Made by a program: the position numbers and the translations under genes
Assembly: GCA_028095005.1 (NCBI GenBank)
Contig: CM051461.1
Coordinates: forward strand, 46,240,812 to 46,304,811
DNA length: 64,000 bases
Origin: Rhynchospora pubera
Lineage: Eukaryota > Streptophyta > Magnoliopsida > Poales > Cyperaceae
Direction: 5' to 3'
In this document: positions 50,286-62,697 of the stretch, in pieces
Numbering within the stretch: position 1 is the stretch's first letter
How the letters are laid out: the number at the start of each line of letters is the position of its first letter
Notes under the pieces: model-generated
What the model was told of the DNA's origin: nothing
Seen by the model: only the letters and a program-made list of their open reading frames with translations
The model's database searches: none

Positions 50286-52221
50286 TGTTGGAGTTATATC
50301 CTAGAAGTCAATGGTTGATGACTTAAATATTAGTTTATGTTATTGATGATATTTGATCATTTGTTCCTATGATTTATTATTGACGTATCATTCAGGTTGA
50401 GGATCTGAATTGTGGATCTCTGTGGATCATTCATTAGAATAGCAATAATAAATCTAAATTGTCCATAATCTTGATAATTAACAAGGAACATTAATTATCA
50501 TATAAGATTAGTAATTTAGTATGCAAGTTAAGTGATGATTAAGTTATACAAATCCTAAGTAAGGCGTTACCAACTTAATTGCATATGTTTATGATGTTTA
50601 TGTTATTGGAACATAGCACAGAACATAACCCAATGAAATAAACATATAGATTGTGTTATGTGTCATTGTTTATTTAATATGAGTTTGATTCTAAGTTTGA
50701 GATGGTTCAACTTTTCCACATGGGGATAGGTTCTATAAATATCGTCTACCGTTGATTCCTAATAAAGGCTGCTATACGGACTTTCTTTATGTTCTCTTGA
50801 ATTGTGCGGGAAAAAGTTGTTCATCAAGAAAACTGTATGTCCCTCATTAGTATACCTTGTAAGTGATGATATCTGTTTGGGCTCCTTGATGGAGTTGGAT
50901 CGTATGCATGCAAACTAGACGATCATCTCTAGATCAAGAAATGTATAATCTGCAAGAATGACACATTCATATCTTGGATATACAATGATATCATGTGACA
51001 TAAGAATCAGACAAGGAAATACTTTAGTAGTACAATATTTATGTGAATTGGGAATCATAGTAGTACAATATTTCTTATTGGAAATATAGTGCGTTATATA
51101 CTGTAGTAGTACAATATTTCTTATTGGAAATACTTTAGTAGTACAATATTTATGTGAATTGTGAATTGGGAATCATAGTAGTACAATATTACAATTATTT
51201 CTTATGCAGGATTAAATACTGTAGTAGTACAATATTTATGTGAATTGGGAATCATAGTGATACCGCCTATGATTATTGGAAATAAATAGTGCTTTATTTC
51301 TATGGCCAACATAGCATAAACCCTCAAAAGGTCACACAAATAAAGTTTTAACCATACAGTGCGTTATATATTTATTCACAACAGTAAGTGCAGTGGAAAT
51401 ATGATAAATTGATTAATTAATTATATACCGTTATGAACAGTTATAATTAGTTAAATCAAAGGGATCATATAGAAATAAATTAATGCATTTTTTAATTTCA
51501 AAATAATTATCAATAAGTTGATAATTAATTTTATTCAACATATTTTAATTGGATGAATTGAGAATTCAGCTTAATTAAAAACGTAATTAATTGGACCATT
51601 AAATGAATGATTTAATATGTTAATATGAGAGCTAAATATGTAAATGAAATGGCCTAATTGTATCCATTTCGTGGCCAACAATTAAGGGGGAATTTTTGTC
51701 CATATAGGGTGAAAGAAGGATGAGGTTTGGATGCCTAAATATAGGCTGTTAATTAAGGAAACTGCACCGCTATATATAGGATCAACCTCTTGTCTCTTTC
51801 TCCTCATAAGAGGTTCGAAATTTTCAGAGAAAAATATGGTTTTTCTCTCCTCCATTGCTGCCATAATTTTGCTCATCCATAGGAATTTATGTGTTGAATA
51901 TTAGCAACAAATTAAATAGTTAATTTGGTGAAAAAAACAAAGGAATTAGCCCCGTTCTAGAGTTTGCTAGCACAAACCTCTAGAAGATGGTTGGAACTTT
52001 TGGTGGACTCGAGGCCAAAGCCGAGATGGTGGTGAGCACGCCATCGACTCCAAAAGAACTAGGTTGAGCCTTCCAATTGCGATATTGGAAGAGGTACACG
52101 ATTCTTCTCCCTTTCTCATGTGTGCTTGATGTCTAATTACTAGATCCTATGATTGTGCTTGATTAATTGATATTAATTAGTAATAAAAATTAAAATTGCA
52201 CAAGGACTTGAGTTCCTAACA
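50286..52221. mobile_element. Solo LTR 2 (Copia-like), TSD TCAAT
   Basis: 1,936 bp from TGTTGGAGTTATATCC to GAGTTCCTAACA, flanked by TCAAT at 50281-50285 and 52222-52226. TATATATAGG near 51772 is a likely TATA box. A short repeated patch, AGTAGTACAATATTTATGTG and variants, recurs several times at 51025-51245. No internal domain; a solo LTR. Confidence 0.85.
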
Positions 52222-52226
52222 TCAAT

Positions 52227-53866
52227 TTCGAGAAACTATTCATTTAAATAAAAATATTCATTGTCATAAATAATAGATATTTTCTTTGTAATAAATATGT
52301 TCAAAACAAATATATATTATCTTTTGCATTAATCAAATATATTAATTTTTATTTAAAATTATTTGAAATAATAAAATAATCAAAATTTTTTATTTTGAAA
52401 ATAGCTAAAAATAAAAAGAAGACTAGTATCGGTTTTTGAAAAGCTGATATTGTGATACTATTTACATAATTTTGATTATTTTAGTAATATTTTAAAAATT
52501 CATGAATATTATAATTTTATTTATTTTTATTTTTTTCGGTTTTGTATCGCCTCTTAGGCACATTGTATGTTGGGTCATCAGTCATCACACACTATGCATG
52601 AAATAAAATATCAAATCCATGAGTTCAAGCTTGTATAATAGATTTAGATTTCAATTATTATTTCAGAATTAAAGCATAGAAAGAAAGAGAATTTTCCCTT
52701 CCTTTTAAAGTAGAGCGACATATTAATCAATGTTAAAGTTGCTTCGGATATTAGAGAAAATGAAAAAAAATTATAATAGTATACTCCTCTCCAACTGGAA
52801 TAAAAATTAGAATAAAAATAAAATAAAGCAATATTAAAAAATAAGTTGGGATAATAAATACGTTTACATAGTTTAAATGTAATCCATGTAAATGATTAAG
52901 AGACTTGTTTGCTTGTTATTTAAGGGTTTATTTGGTAAAATAAAGTTAGTAGGGTTATTTGTGTAAAATTAGTATTTTTTTTGGGATTTTCGAGGTACCT
53001 TTGAGATTTTCGAAGTTGAATAGTGAGGGAATGGGATTTTCGAGGTAGACCCACTAACATCCCTAACCCCACTAACCATATCTCCCACCATACTTGCTTT
53101 GTTGTAATCTAAGTTTACTTGCTCATTGTTATGCATGCCAGACATAGTTTCCTATTTTGTAATGAGCAATCTAATTTTATATTTTCTTTTTTTTCTCTAA
53201 TTATATTTATGTAGAAATCGAATAATATATCTTCTGCTAACAATTGCAAAGTTGTGATTACACGACTTGACTTAACCATTGCTTGAATTTTCTTAAAAGA
53301 CTTAACCAGTATCTGTATGAATTTATAATAAACTATAAAATTAAAAAAGTGTAAGGGTCCAACATGCATAATTTTTTTACTGAAATTATAGTTTCAACTA
53401 AATAAATTTGATTAGGCTCTCTCTGTCTTTGTTTCATCTCACTCACAAACACACACACGTGTATGACCAACCTTGTGCTTGTATAATTAAATTACTTGGT
53501 CGTCTTCATCAGACGCATTATATAAGATTGTCCTTCACCTACGTGATGATGAAAACCAAGTGGGACGTGCCATCAGAGCAGAGTTTAATGTAAAACCAGC
53601 ATATACTAAAATAATAAAATCAAAAGTAGTTTGAAGACAACAAAAAATAAAATTTGGGGTTTACATCCCTGTCGGCACAGAAGGAACACTACATTTGTAT
53701 CGAAACCTTACTTACACAGTTACGTTTCCAAGCTTGTACCAATACAAAATGAAACAGAAGAGTGAAAGCCACTTCAAACAAGACTCCCACCGAGGAACTT
53801 CTAAGTAGAACTAACAAAAAGACCAATATCATATATATATATATAAAAAGTGAGAGGAAAACAAAA
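52227..53866. other. Intergenic, dispersed repeats at 52420-52800
   Basis: 52420-52510 is an inverted relative of 11770-11875, and 52545-52800 an inverted relative of 25080-25330. The two may be parts of one family of AT-rich elements. No gene seen to 53866; the last 200 bases probably hold the 3' untranslated region of the OVATE gene. Confidence 0.5.
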
Positions 53867-54511
53867 TCATACACGCCGTTTTGCATGAACAGGTCGTCGA
53901 CTCAACCTAAGCCTCGCCGAGCTGATTTCAACCCAAACTTGTCGAAAAACCTTCACAATCACATCATGATACTCGTCGGAATTTAAAACTAGGTAACATG
54001 CCAAAAGATTTTCAAGGTCCTCTGGCCGACTAATACACTTCAACCGTATCATCCTGACCATCGATTCCTTAAAATCTTTCTCAGGATTGCTCGATTTCTT
54101 CGCAACTGCAAACCCTTCCAAATCCTTCTCTTCCAACTTAGTCGCCTTCACACCTTTGCTTCGTCGACTCCGAACCATCGGATCAAGACCATATATGACT
54201 GCTGGACCATGGTAACTCGGCGGCTTGTAACCAATTTTTGGTCTCTTGGTTATATCAAAAGTGCGCTGTACCGATCGAGTTTGGGGCTGAGGTGGGTCCT
54301 TTGAAATTGGGTCTTCTGTTTCGGGATTCAGATCAGGTTTGGGAGATTGGGGTTTTGGGGATTCTTGATTTAACACTTTGGAACCTAAACATGGATTGGA
54401 GATGCATAATAATTTAGACAAAAAACATGAGAGAAAAGACACCTGTTTTTCTCGCAATTCCTCTTGATTTTTCTCTGGGCTAATTTGCTTTCTCCTTCTT
54501 CCCCACCTCAT
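53867..54511 (-). CDS. OVATE family protein (transcriptional repressor)
   Basis: One exon of 214 codons, typical of this intronless family. The N-terminus MRWGRRRK is basic, as in the OFP5-like subgroup. The middle (45-80) is rich in Pro, Ser and Lys. The OVATE domain spans about 135-196: AVAKKSSNPEKDFKESM, then ISRPEDLENLLACYLVLN, then EYHDVIVKVFRQVW. OVATE proteins act in the nucleus with TALE homeodomain factors and TONNEAU-recruiting proteins to control organ shape and secondary growth. A basic tail (RRPVHAKRRV) follows. At 214 residues it is within the family range. No disruption seen. Confidence 0.93.
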   Translation of the reverse strand: MRWGRRRKQISPEKNQEELREKQVSFLSCFLSKLLCISNPCLGSKVLNQESPKPQSPKPDLNPETEDPISKDPPQPQTRSVQRTFDITKRPKIGYKPPSYHGPAVIYGLDPMVRSRRSKGVKATKLEEKDLEGFAVAKKSSNPEKDFKESMVRMIRLKCISRPEDLENLLACYLVLNSDEYHDVIVKVFRQVWVEISSARLRLSRRPVHAKRRV

Positions 54512-55134
54512 ATTTCCCTTTTGCTATTTGAAAATTGGAGCTGGATGTGCTTAAATAAAAAGGAAGATGGGAGCTTAGAGAGACAGAGCAATTAAAGATT
54601 GAATAGAGGGGAGCGTGAATGAGAGAAACGAAGAAAGAGAGGAAGCGTGAAGGCGCGTCTTCGAAGCTGACTTGCGGTTTGGAGTGTGTGCGTCAACTCG
54701 TGTGAAGAACTTGAAGAAGACGGAGTGAATTCAGATTTCTTGTGACAATTGAAATGCCTTTAACTGTGTCATAATGTACTGACGAAGGAGTCTAGAACAA
54801 AAGGTTCTTGAAGTATGTGGGTCCTGGATGTAAAACACTCGCATTACAATATGGAGGTTCATATAGTTCAGATAAGACCAGCACTTGGGAAAAGCGCTCT
54901 GCGTGTGACTGTGTGAGTGTGGTTTGTTTGAATTAACTCCCGCCATTTATTTTACCACGCGTCCTGATCTCATGTTTTTTCCGTTCTGGAGTGCTTTGTG
55001 TTAATTCGGCCGTTATTCCGAACTTACTTGAATCATAGTATATATTTTTATTTGTAAGGTGAAGATTATCCGATATAATATATTAGCATAAAATTCTTTT
55101 TTTTTTAACTTCGAAAATAATTCCTCCTAATGAA
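54512..55134. other. Upstream region of the OVATE gene
   Basis: Contains a purine-rich stretch at 54560-54650 (GAGAGAC, GAAAGAGAGG words) that is probably the 5' leader in reverse. No further gene seen. Confidence 0.4.
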
Positions 55135-56098
55135 ATTGGAATGTCGTTCAAATGCATTAATTTTAGATTGGACGAAGCAAAGATCATGCAGTCAAATATT
55201 TGGAAAAATAAATATCATTAGTATAAATTATCCGTTTTCAACATCAAATACATCTATGTAGTATTTTAAATATTACTTATATTTTTTTTAAAACACATAT
55301 TTGAAATTTAAATATGGTCATTGTCCCGTTGTTGACTCCAATGACAACATATTATTTTTATATAGTCATACTATAATAATATCGCCATTTGAAAAAAAAA
55401 AATTTATTATATTTTACCAAAACCTTATTAAAGAGAAATGTTGGCTCCTTCCCGATAGGTGAACATGGTTTTCAAAATTGGTATTTGTTTATGCTCTATC
55501 TGCTAAAAATATAAATTGAATAATAAACAAGACTACAATCATATATTGCCGAACTAAAAGGACAAAGGTATAAGTATAAATTGATCCAATATAATAGTAT
55601 TGTAGACTTCATCTATTTTTTTTTATTTTAGACTTCTAAATTGATTGGACAAAGCAAGATCATGCAACCCAAATTTTGGAAAAAAAAAACATCATTAATT
55701 TTTAATTAACTTGGGAAAAGTACATATATGAAACAGAAGACATTGTCGGTTTTATAGATCGAATATATTTATATAGTGTTTTCAGTATTATATTTATTTT
55801 TTTACTTGAAATTTAATAGGATCATTATTTCGTCGTTGACTCCAATAGCAACAAACTATATAAATAGCTATTATAATAATTCCAGCATTTTAAAAATTGT
55901 TATAGTTCACCGAAACCTCAATAAAAAAAATTGACTCCTCGGCATAGGTGAACATGGTTTTTCAAAATTGGTATTTGTTTATGTTCTATCTGCTAAAAAT
56001 ATAAAATTAAATACTAAACGAGAGAACTAGTATCATATATTTGCCGAAATAAAGAATAAAGGCTACAAGTTGATGCAACATAAAAGTATTACAGACTG
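55135..56098 (+). repeat. Diverged tandem duplication, ~489 bp period
   Basis: Two units, about 55135-55615 and 55630-56098, share in order ATTGGACRAAGCAA, GTTGACTCCAATRRCAACA, TAGGTGAACATGGTTTT and AAAATTGGTATTTGTTTATG. They differ by many substitutions and small indels. Non-coding AT-rich DNA. Confidence 0.8.
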
Positions 56099-56342
56099 CC
56101 TCTAACATTTTTTTTTCAATTATAGACCTTTACATTGAAGATATTAAATTATCTTCAGTTATTAAGGCATAATATATATAAAAAAAAATAAAGGCATTTT
56201 GACCCTGGAAAAAAAAAAGGTCTGAGTGCATACTTTGAGAAAAGGCTTTACACAGGGCAATTGTATAATAATCTAGTTACCGAGGCCCAGTCTCCCTAAA
56301 AATGGCCTTATTACATGCATTTCCTTTTATATATTTTTAAGA

Positions 56343-57905
56343 GTAAATATTTCCGGTGGTCCCTAAACTTTATGTATGATCTAATTTTGGTCATTAAACT
56401 TTGATTTGTCCATTTGGAGTCATTGAACTTTAATTTTGTCTAGATTTAGTCACTACGTAACTCCATTTCACTAATGAGGTCTCTCTCCTAGCTTTTCTTC
56501 TTCCACCTTCAACCCTCCCCATCCTATCGCGACTATTTGTCGCCTCTCCTTTGCAACGCCGTAACAGGCCACGGCTGAGCGCCTCCTTCGCATTGAGCCT
56601 CCCTCTTCCACTCCCGCCCCACGCTGGCAACGCAACAAACTCTTCTCCGCATCCCTCACCCCTTATCCAACAGTAACACCCAAATTTCCTGAGCCGATGT
56701 AAAACTATCGTTTTTACTGGGTGTTAGATCGGTTGCTGTTAGAAAGTGACGTTTATTGAATAGGAGGTGAGGAGATCGTATTTTTTTTAGTATATTTTAT
56801 AATTTTTGTATGCCAGCGTACCTTGAATCAATCATAATTCAGTACCGATTTAAATGAATCTTTGTATTTCTTTTATTAAAATAATTTCCTAAGTCCAATT
56901 AAGAAATATCTTTAGCGTTCATTTATATTGATTTTAAGGTTTACTTTAATTTGTGCTATAATCTAGCTTCAGCAACATGCAAACAGAAACAAATTTAAAC
57001 GAATCAATTAAGGCACATTTAATTTTAATTTTTTCCTTTTTTGTGTTTAGGAGAAATAAAAGAGATCTATAATATAGATATAACTTATGTTTATATGTCA
57101 ATCTAAGAAAAATACTGAGAGATGCTGCTATGGGAAATGAATTTTTATTTTTGGGTTTAGAAAGAGACGAAGGTCAGAAGGTGGTTAAAGAGACGAATCA
57201 TTAAAAATTTTTTTATTTGGGAAGCAACATAAGCTCAGAGCCTCAGAGGCATGAGAGACAAGGAATGAAATCCTCTACAGCCATTTTTTGACTGCTCCAA
57301 GCAGTCCTTTCCATTTATTTTTAATATTTCAAAATTTAGAAATTCAAATAGAGAATCCAAACTGTTGATCTTGTTAAATTTTACTGGCGATGCATTTTCA
57401 TATAAATTTTATAAAATTTAAAGTCGATTTGATACTAGATCAAGAGGTCAACAAATGAACGAATCTGGCTAGATTAATTCTAATACGTTCATAATTATGT
57501 CATTTAATCATGTATCAAATCGACTTCAAATTTTATAAAATTTATATGATAACGCATCGCCGATAAAATTTAACAAGATCAACGGTTTGGATTCTCCATT
57601 TGAATTTCTAAATTTTGAAATATAAAAAAAAAGAAAGGACTGCTTGGAGCAGTCAAAAAATGGCTGTAGAGGATTTTAGTCCTGAGAGACGAAGGGGCTG
57701 TGGGCGACAGAAGAGAAAGACATAAGATTTGATTCGGATCTTATATTCGCACCTCAATCGAGTAGATCAAACGGAGTTAGAAGATATCACAGCAGAGTGA
57801 CTAAAAGTGGACAAAATGAAAATACAATGACTCTATAAAGACAAATCAAAGTTTAGTGACCAAAATTAATCACATGCAAAGTTTAGGGACCTCTTATAAA
57901 ATTTA
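56343..57905. mobile_element. TIR element (~1.56 kb) with a nested MITE
   Basis: The first ~125 bases (GGTCCCTAAACTTTATG, CATTAAACTTTGATTTGTC, TTTAGTCACT) are an imperfect reverse complement of the last ~130 (AGTGACTAAAAGTGGAC, GACAAATCAAAGTTTAGTG, GTTTAGGGACC). No transposase. A GC-rich stretch at 56480-56690, with two short minus-strand frames, differs from the rest and may be captured sequence. Confidence 0.7.
57262..57682. mobile_element. Mutator-type MITE, 421 bp, with 10 bp TSD
   Basis: Long inverted arms of about 165 bp start GGAATGAAATCCTCTACAGC and end with the near-complement ...GGATTTTAGTCC, pairing through GACTGCTCCAAGCAGTCC. Flanks are TGAGAGACAA (57252-57261) and TGAGAGACGA (57683-57692), nine of ten equal, the size made by Mutator-like transposases. 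It interrupts the larger TIR element. Confidence 0.8.
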
Positions 57906-57912
57906 CTCTCTT

Positions 57913-58522
57913 TTTAGATACCTCGAGTAAAAAGTAGCGCTAGGCCGGCCGGCGGCCGCAGCAGCACTATAATCCAATTATTAACTCTTACTACCTCAAC
58001 TACCTTCTTAGTGAGATCCAAAAGGGCTTTACAGAGAGGCAAAAGCACAACGCATTTTTTTTCTCTTGTCCTTCTTTGTCACTTTTTTATTTATATTTTC
58101 CTTTTTGTCTTATTTTTACTCCAAGGGACGTCATGAACAGAATCAAAGAAAATTGCATTAATGATCCGCAGAACGTAATAGTAGAGATCTATTCACAATA
58201 AATAAATTTGGTAATTTTAACAATGCCACTCTAAATTAGTTTAAAAAAGATTAAAGATTAAAAAGGTTAATACAACAACATTGCTTTCCTTGCTTTTTTA
58301 TGTGAATAAAATAAACTAAATATCGTTCGGGTTTCAAGTATTATATTTAAAATAAAATAGGTAGTTAATTATAATTAAGTACGGCTCTAGCAAATTTTTA
58401 ATAATTGTTACAAGTTTTTAATAATTCTTAACATTGTTACGTTTGCATACTATCAAGATATTCTCTAATTTACACCCTTTACACGTGATAAGCTGGCAGA
58501 GCTAGCAAACTGATACGTTGTG
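57913..58522. other. Intergenic
   Basis: No gene seen. A GC patch, GGCCGGCCGGCGGCCGC, lies near 57941-57960. Confidence 0.5.
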
Positions 58523-58733
58523 TGTTTGGATGAGCCGGGAATAGGAAATAGGAATAACGAATTTCGGTTTGCGTGCTTATTTTTATTCTTGTACAACTCA
58601 AATAACACAAGAATAAGGAATAAGGGCCCTTATTCCTATACTAACAAAACTATAGTATAAGAATAAGGAATAAGAATAAGCACGCAAACCGAAATTTCTT
58701 ATTCCTATTCTCTATTCCCGGCTCATCCAAACA
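58523..58733. mobile_element. MITE, TGTTTGGATGAGC family, copy 1
   Basis: 211 bp with near-perfect arms starting TGTTTGGATGAGCCGGGAAT. The centre holds the perfect palindrome AGGAATAAGGGCCCTTATTC with its last two bases CT. Same family as 62698-62907. Confidence 0.85.
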
Positions 58734-61167
58734 AACTTTACAAAGATGGATTCTAAGTTTTGAAATAATGTACTGTAATTTATATATACTTCGAATGGAG
58801 AGCGGCCACGGTGCAATATTCTTATAATATTCTCACTTAGGAGCTATATTATAACATATAATTAGCCTAGTCGATCTAGTCAGCGTTATCATATATTGTT
58901 AATATATATATATGATTGTGTAACAATTCCATTCTTAAATATGTCTAGTTCAAATGGAACAGATAAAATTGATAGTAAGCTTATTTGACAATTATAATAA
59001 TTAATTCATAAGATAGTAATTATGAAAACTGATGAAAGTAAAATTGCATATACACAATTAGTTGTTCCTCTAAGTTTAGTTAAGTAGTATATACAAAAGC
59101 CGGTACAAACAAAAAAGCGTTGATCACCCGTCAAGCGATTGGAAAGTTTAACAATTCAACCTTTTGGCAATTGATCTATGACGAAATTAAGCAAAGATGG
59201 ATGCTAACGTTCATTTTTCAATAAATTTCAGCAAGTTTACAAATTATACGATAACAATATATATTTGGTGCACACAATTATGATGTAATGCGCTTACAAG
59301 TTACAACTCGTATGGATCTACTCATGCTTTTTTTATTCAATTTATATAATATATACAATCACCAAAATCGATAAATATATAATTCGGTCTCCTTATTTAT
59401 TTTCCTTTGTATTTCTTTATTTTTCTTTTTTTATCACTAAGGTCCACAGGCTTTCTTTTTTACGTTCATTATGTATTGAAACGGACTTCTCAAAATTGTA
59501 TAACTACATGATTTATAAGAAAAAAATTCTTATATTTTCTGACAAAATATACTTGGTAGATACCTTTAACTTTTGCCCCAAATGAATTGAAACCGGACAT
59601 CTAAACCTCTTGCCTCTAGGATATCCTTTCCAAAATGGAACCAACCGCTGGAAAAATTCAAAATTCTACAATAATATTCTCAAAAGAAAAGATTTCTCAG
59701 TTCACACTTAATTCAAATTGTTTGAAAATCAGTCTAGTAAACACAACCAAAAATCAACAGGTAGTCATGTCATGTGTAAACACTGCACTTTCCCTCTTGA
59801 CCGTTCATTGCTAAATGCTAAATAAGAATTTTCAAAACCATTCAAAAGCAGAGGTCACTTTTTTGTTGGGTTTCATCTCCCATTTCAAAACCAATCTTTA
59901 ACTAAACCTCACCCCGACACCACTTCCAAATTCCCTTGGTCTAGGATCCTGTCTACAAATCTTTAAAAGCGCATAGATTCACGGAGGACAAATTAACACT
60001 TGCTCTTGGCTGTTTCAATTATTAATTTCATCAAAGAAACATATAACCCATATTGAACCTTAATTTGTTTGCCACTTAAAAACACTATTTTTTGTCAACA
60101 GGAGGTAGTACCGTAGAGATAGATATCATTAATTAAGAGATTAGTTAGGTTCAATTAATATTAAAAGGAACAAGTTGGCTTTAGCACCTCGTTAATCAGA
60201 ATTCTACGAAGTACGATCTACAGCGAGTCATTTTTATCTCCTAGTCATCACTCGTTACACAAAAAGTTATAGAGAAAAATACAATAAAGGATCAGAACCG
60301 GATCTTAAGGTACGCCGTGCGGCAGGGTGAATTTAGACCGAGCACATATATCCACCGAAATGCAGGAGGTTTTTGTTTTTAATTCAATTAAATTTGGGGC
60401 TGATACCAACGCATAATTAACGCAACTAAAAAAAAAGGGACACTTTTAATAGCTTAAAGTATGTAAAAGAGTAGCGAGTTAGAAAAAGAAAATATAGATA
60501 AATTTTGTTGGGGATTGCCTAGTTTGATATGAGATTCATTTTCAGTCACTGAACTTCTAATTATACATTTTAGTCAACGAATTTTAGTATTTTTCAATTT
60601 TAAATTTCATTTAAACAGTAAGGAATGTTGACAAAATTTGGATGGGAAATTAGTTCTGTATATAAAAAAATCGGAGTGAATAAATATAGATAAACATGGA
60701 AGTTGACTAAAAATGAATATTCAAAATTTAGTCACAAAAAAAATAATTTTCATATCAAATTTTATTGACTGTTTACAATTTTTTTTTTAAAAAAAAACTA
60801 GAGGAATACATTATACTATATCGAAATAATGCTAAAGCAAGGAATACATTATACTTTATCTTATTTATTTTGGCATTCATAGTAAGATAACTGATAATTT
60901 AGGAAAAGACATGCATAAGCATTAAATATCTTGCTTAAATGATCACTCAATCATCCCAAAACAAATATCTGCAATTAGTTCTGATTTTGTTCTTTTGACA
61001 ACTTATTCAACAAGTGAAACATGTAGGTCTTACTTATGCTAAAAAAAGGAAAAGAAAAAGTAAACTAAAATCAATGTTTTAATTTTCAACTGTCAAATAA
61101 AACCAGTATGTAAATTCTGCAATAAAAGAAAGATAAACGCAATGAACAATAAAACCATCAAACTATA
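58734..61167. other. AT-rich intergenic
   Basis: No gene seen on either strand. Around 60540-60770 inverted words (TTTTAGTCAACGAATTTTAG and GTTGACTAAAAATGAA) hint at an old MITE. A CpG-containing patch lies near 60300-60360. Confidence 0.5.
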
Positions 61168-61326
61168 GGGTGTGTTTGGATAGTTGAAAGAAAGAAGAAG
61201 AAGAAGAAGGAAGAAGAAAAAAAAAATTATAAACAATTCAAACTCTTCACAAAGTTACACATTTCACAATACTTCTTCCCACTTCTTCCCTTCTTCCCTT
61301 CTTCTCACACCTATCCAAACGCACCC
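61168..61326. mobile_element. Short MITE, GGGTGYGTTTGGATAG ends
   Basis: 159 bp: left GGGTGTGTTTGGATAG, right CTATCCAAACGCACCC, with ATA on both outer sides as a possible 3 bp target duplication. The arms are purine- and pyrimidine-rich (GAAGAAGAAG / CTTCTTCCC). Confidence 0.75.
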
Positions 61327-61873
61327 ATAGAGATTTGACACATATGTATCTTGCAATTGATCTCTTGCTTGACGCTAAAGATTTCTAATATTTGAATAAA
61401 TACCAAAGTATCACATTAATGTGCCAAATGATATCATGATACTATTTCAAGACATACTTTAGAGAGAGAACAAACTGGGACAACATTCATGCACAACATT
61501 CTAAGTGAGGGAGAATAAATCAAGGATTAAATTTTCAATTTTGAGAAACTATGACTTCAGTTTAGCAAGTAATCAAAGTGGCAATTCTATCGTAACTAAA
61601 GGATAAAAGCTGCACATGGAGTTGAACAACAGAATTGGTGATGGAAGTAGTTGTGGCTGCTGGAAACATTTCTCACTAATTAAATAATAAATTTTTAGAA
61701 GATTTTCAACGGCCCAATTGGAATAAAGCGGAGTAGAAGCAGGTAAACACTGACGCATCCAATTTGACTGCGCCTTATAACCAACTATTAGCCCCACACC
61801 TCTCCTCAAGTCCAAGCTCTTCTCTTCCTTCTCTTGAGACTCTGGTTTCTATTTTTGCCTCTTTCATTTTAGA

Positions 61874-62113
61874 ATGAGAGCGCATCAAAAGAAAGAAGCA
61901 CTTGGCCTTGTTATGATTCATGTTATGTTGATATTGAGCTTTGCTCAAGGAAGAATGCTTTTGGGTGTAGAGGAGGAGGCTAAGGTGCAGTATTTCGAAG
62001 GCGGTTTGGTTCTTCGCTTATCTTCTCCTAGCTATAGGAAGACTGGTACGCACAGGTCGAGTGATACTGAGAGGAATCTAAGATCAGTACCGAGTCCAGG
62101 TGTTGGGCACTGA
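61874..62113 (+). CDS. Secreted signalling peptide precursor, PIP/CEP-like
   Basis: 79 codons. Residues 1-26 form a signal peptide (basic start, then LGLVMIHVMLILSFAQG). The middle is variable, with basic and acidic residues, and the protein ends NLRSVPSPGVGH exactly at the stop. A short conserved C-terminus with PSPG-GH is the hallmark of plant post-translationally processed peptides: PAMP-induced secreted peptides (SGPS--G-GH) and CEPs (PGHSPG-GH). The mature hormone would be the last 11-15 residues, perhaps hydroxylated on proline, perceived by a leucine-rich-repeat receptor kinase. Leader pyrimidine-rich, with TTATAA near 61775. The exact subfamily is uncertain; length and layout fit. Confidence 0.75.
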   Translation: MRAHQKKEALGLVMIHVMLILSFAQGRMLLGVEEEAKVQYFEGGLVLRLSSPSYRKTGTHRSSDTERNLRSVPSPGVGH

Positions 62114-62697
62114 TATTTGGATTTTGAAGGTTGTATGATCAATCTCTGTGTATGCTCATTGTTGTAGAAACTAGTCTATTTTATCCAAAAAAGAGAGAGA
62201 AACAAAAGAATATGCAAAGGAATAAAAAAAAATAAAAAAATAAAAACAGAAAGGTCTTCTACCAAGGATACCAAAGTGTGCATACTAAGCTGAGGTATTG
62301 TAATGTTAGAATTTTCGTGTAATGTTGATGGTAGAATTTTTTGTGTCATGCTATAATTTCCTTAATTTTCTTCAATGTAGACATGCAGTATCAATATTTG
62401 TCCAATGTAAAATTACAGAGCCAACAGAAGATGTATTTATGTCATATAGCTAGTCCAAATTTCATGAGAAATAAAATGGCTTCAGTCTTTAACTTATCAA
62501 CTTGGATATTTGATGGCTCCACTTTCATATTTTATTTTATCTGTTGTTGTTCATGATCATGTCATGCACATCAGTACATAGATTGATGTCTTTCTTTCTA
62601 TTTGAGAAAGAGTTCCACGACCACTTGGAGTTGGAAATCTAGGAACAAACAAAGACCAAGTCTTACCCTTTTCAAGTTTCTATAGTGTGTTTGGATG
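62114..62697. other. 3' flank of the peptide gene
   Basis: Contains a run of A-rich words (62220-62250) and no other gene. Confidence 0.5.

Noticed and set aside
56430..56659. Two overlapping Arg/Gly-rich minus-strand frames
   Set aside because: By-product of a GC-rich patch within a TIR element; no domain. Kept only as possible captured sequence.
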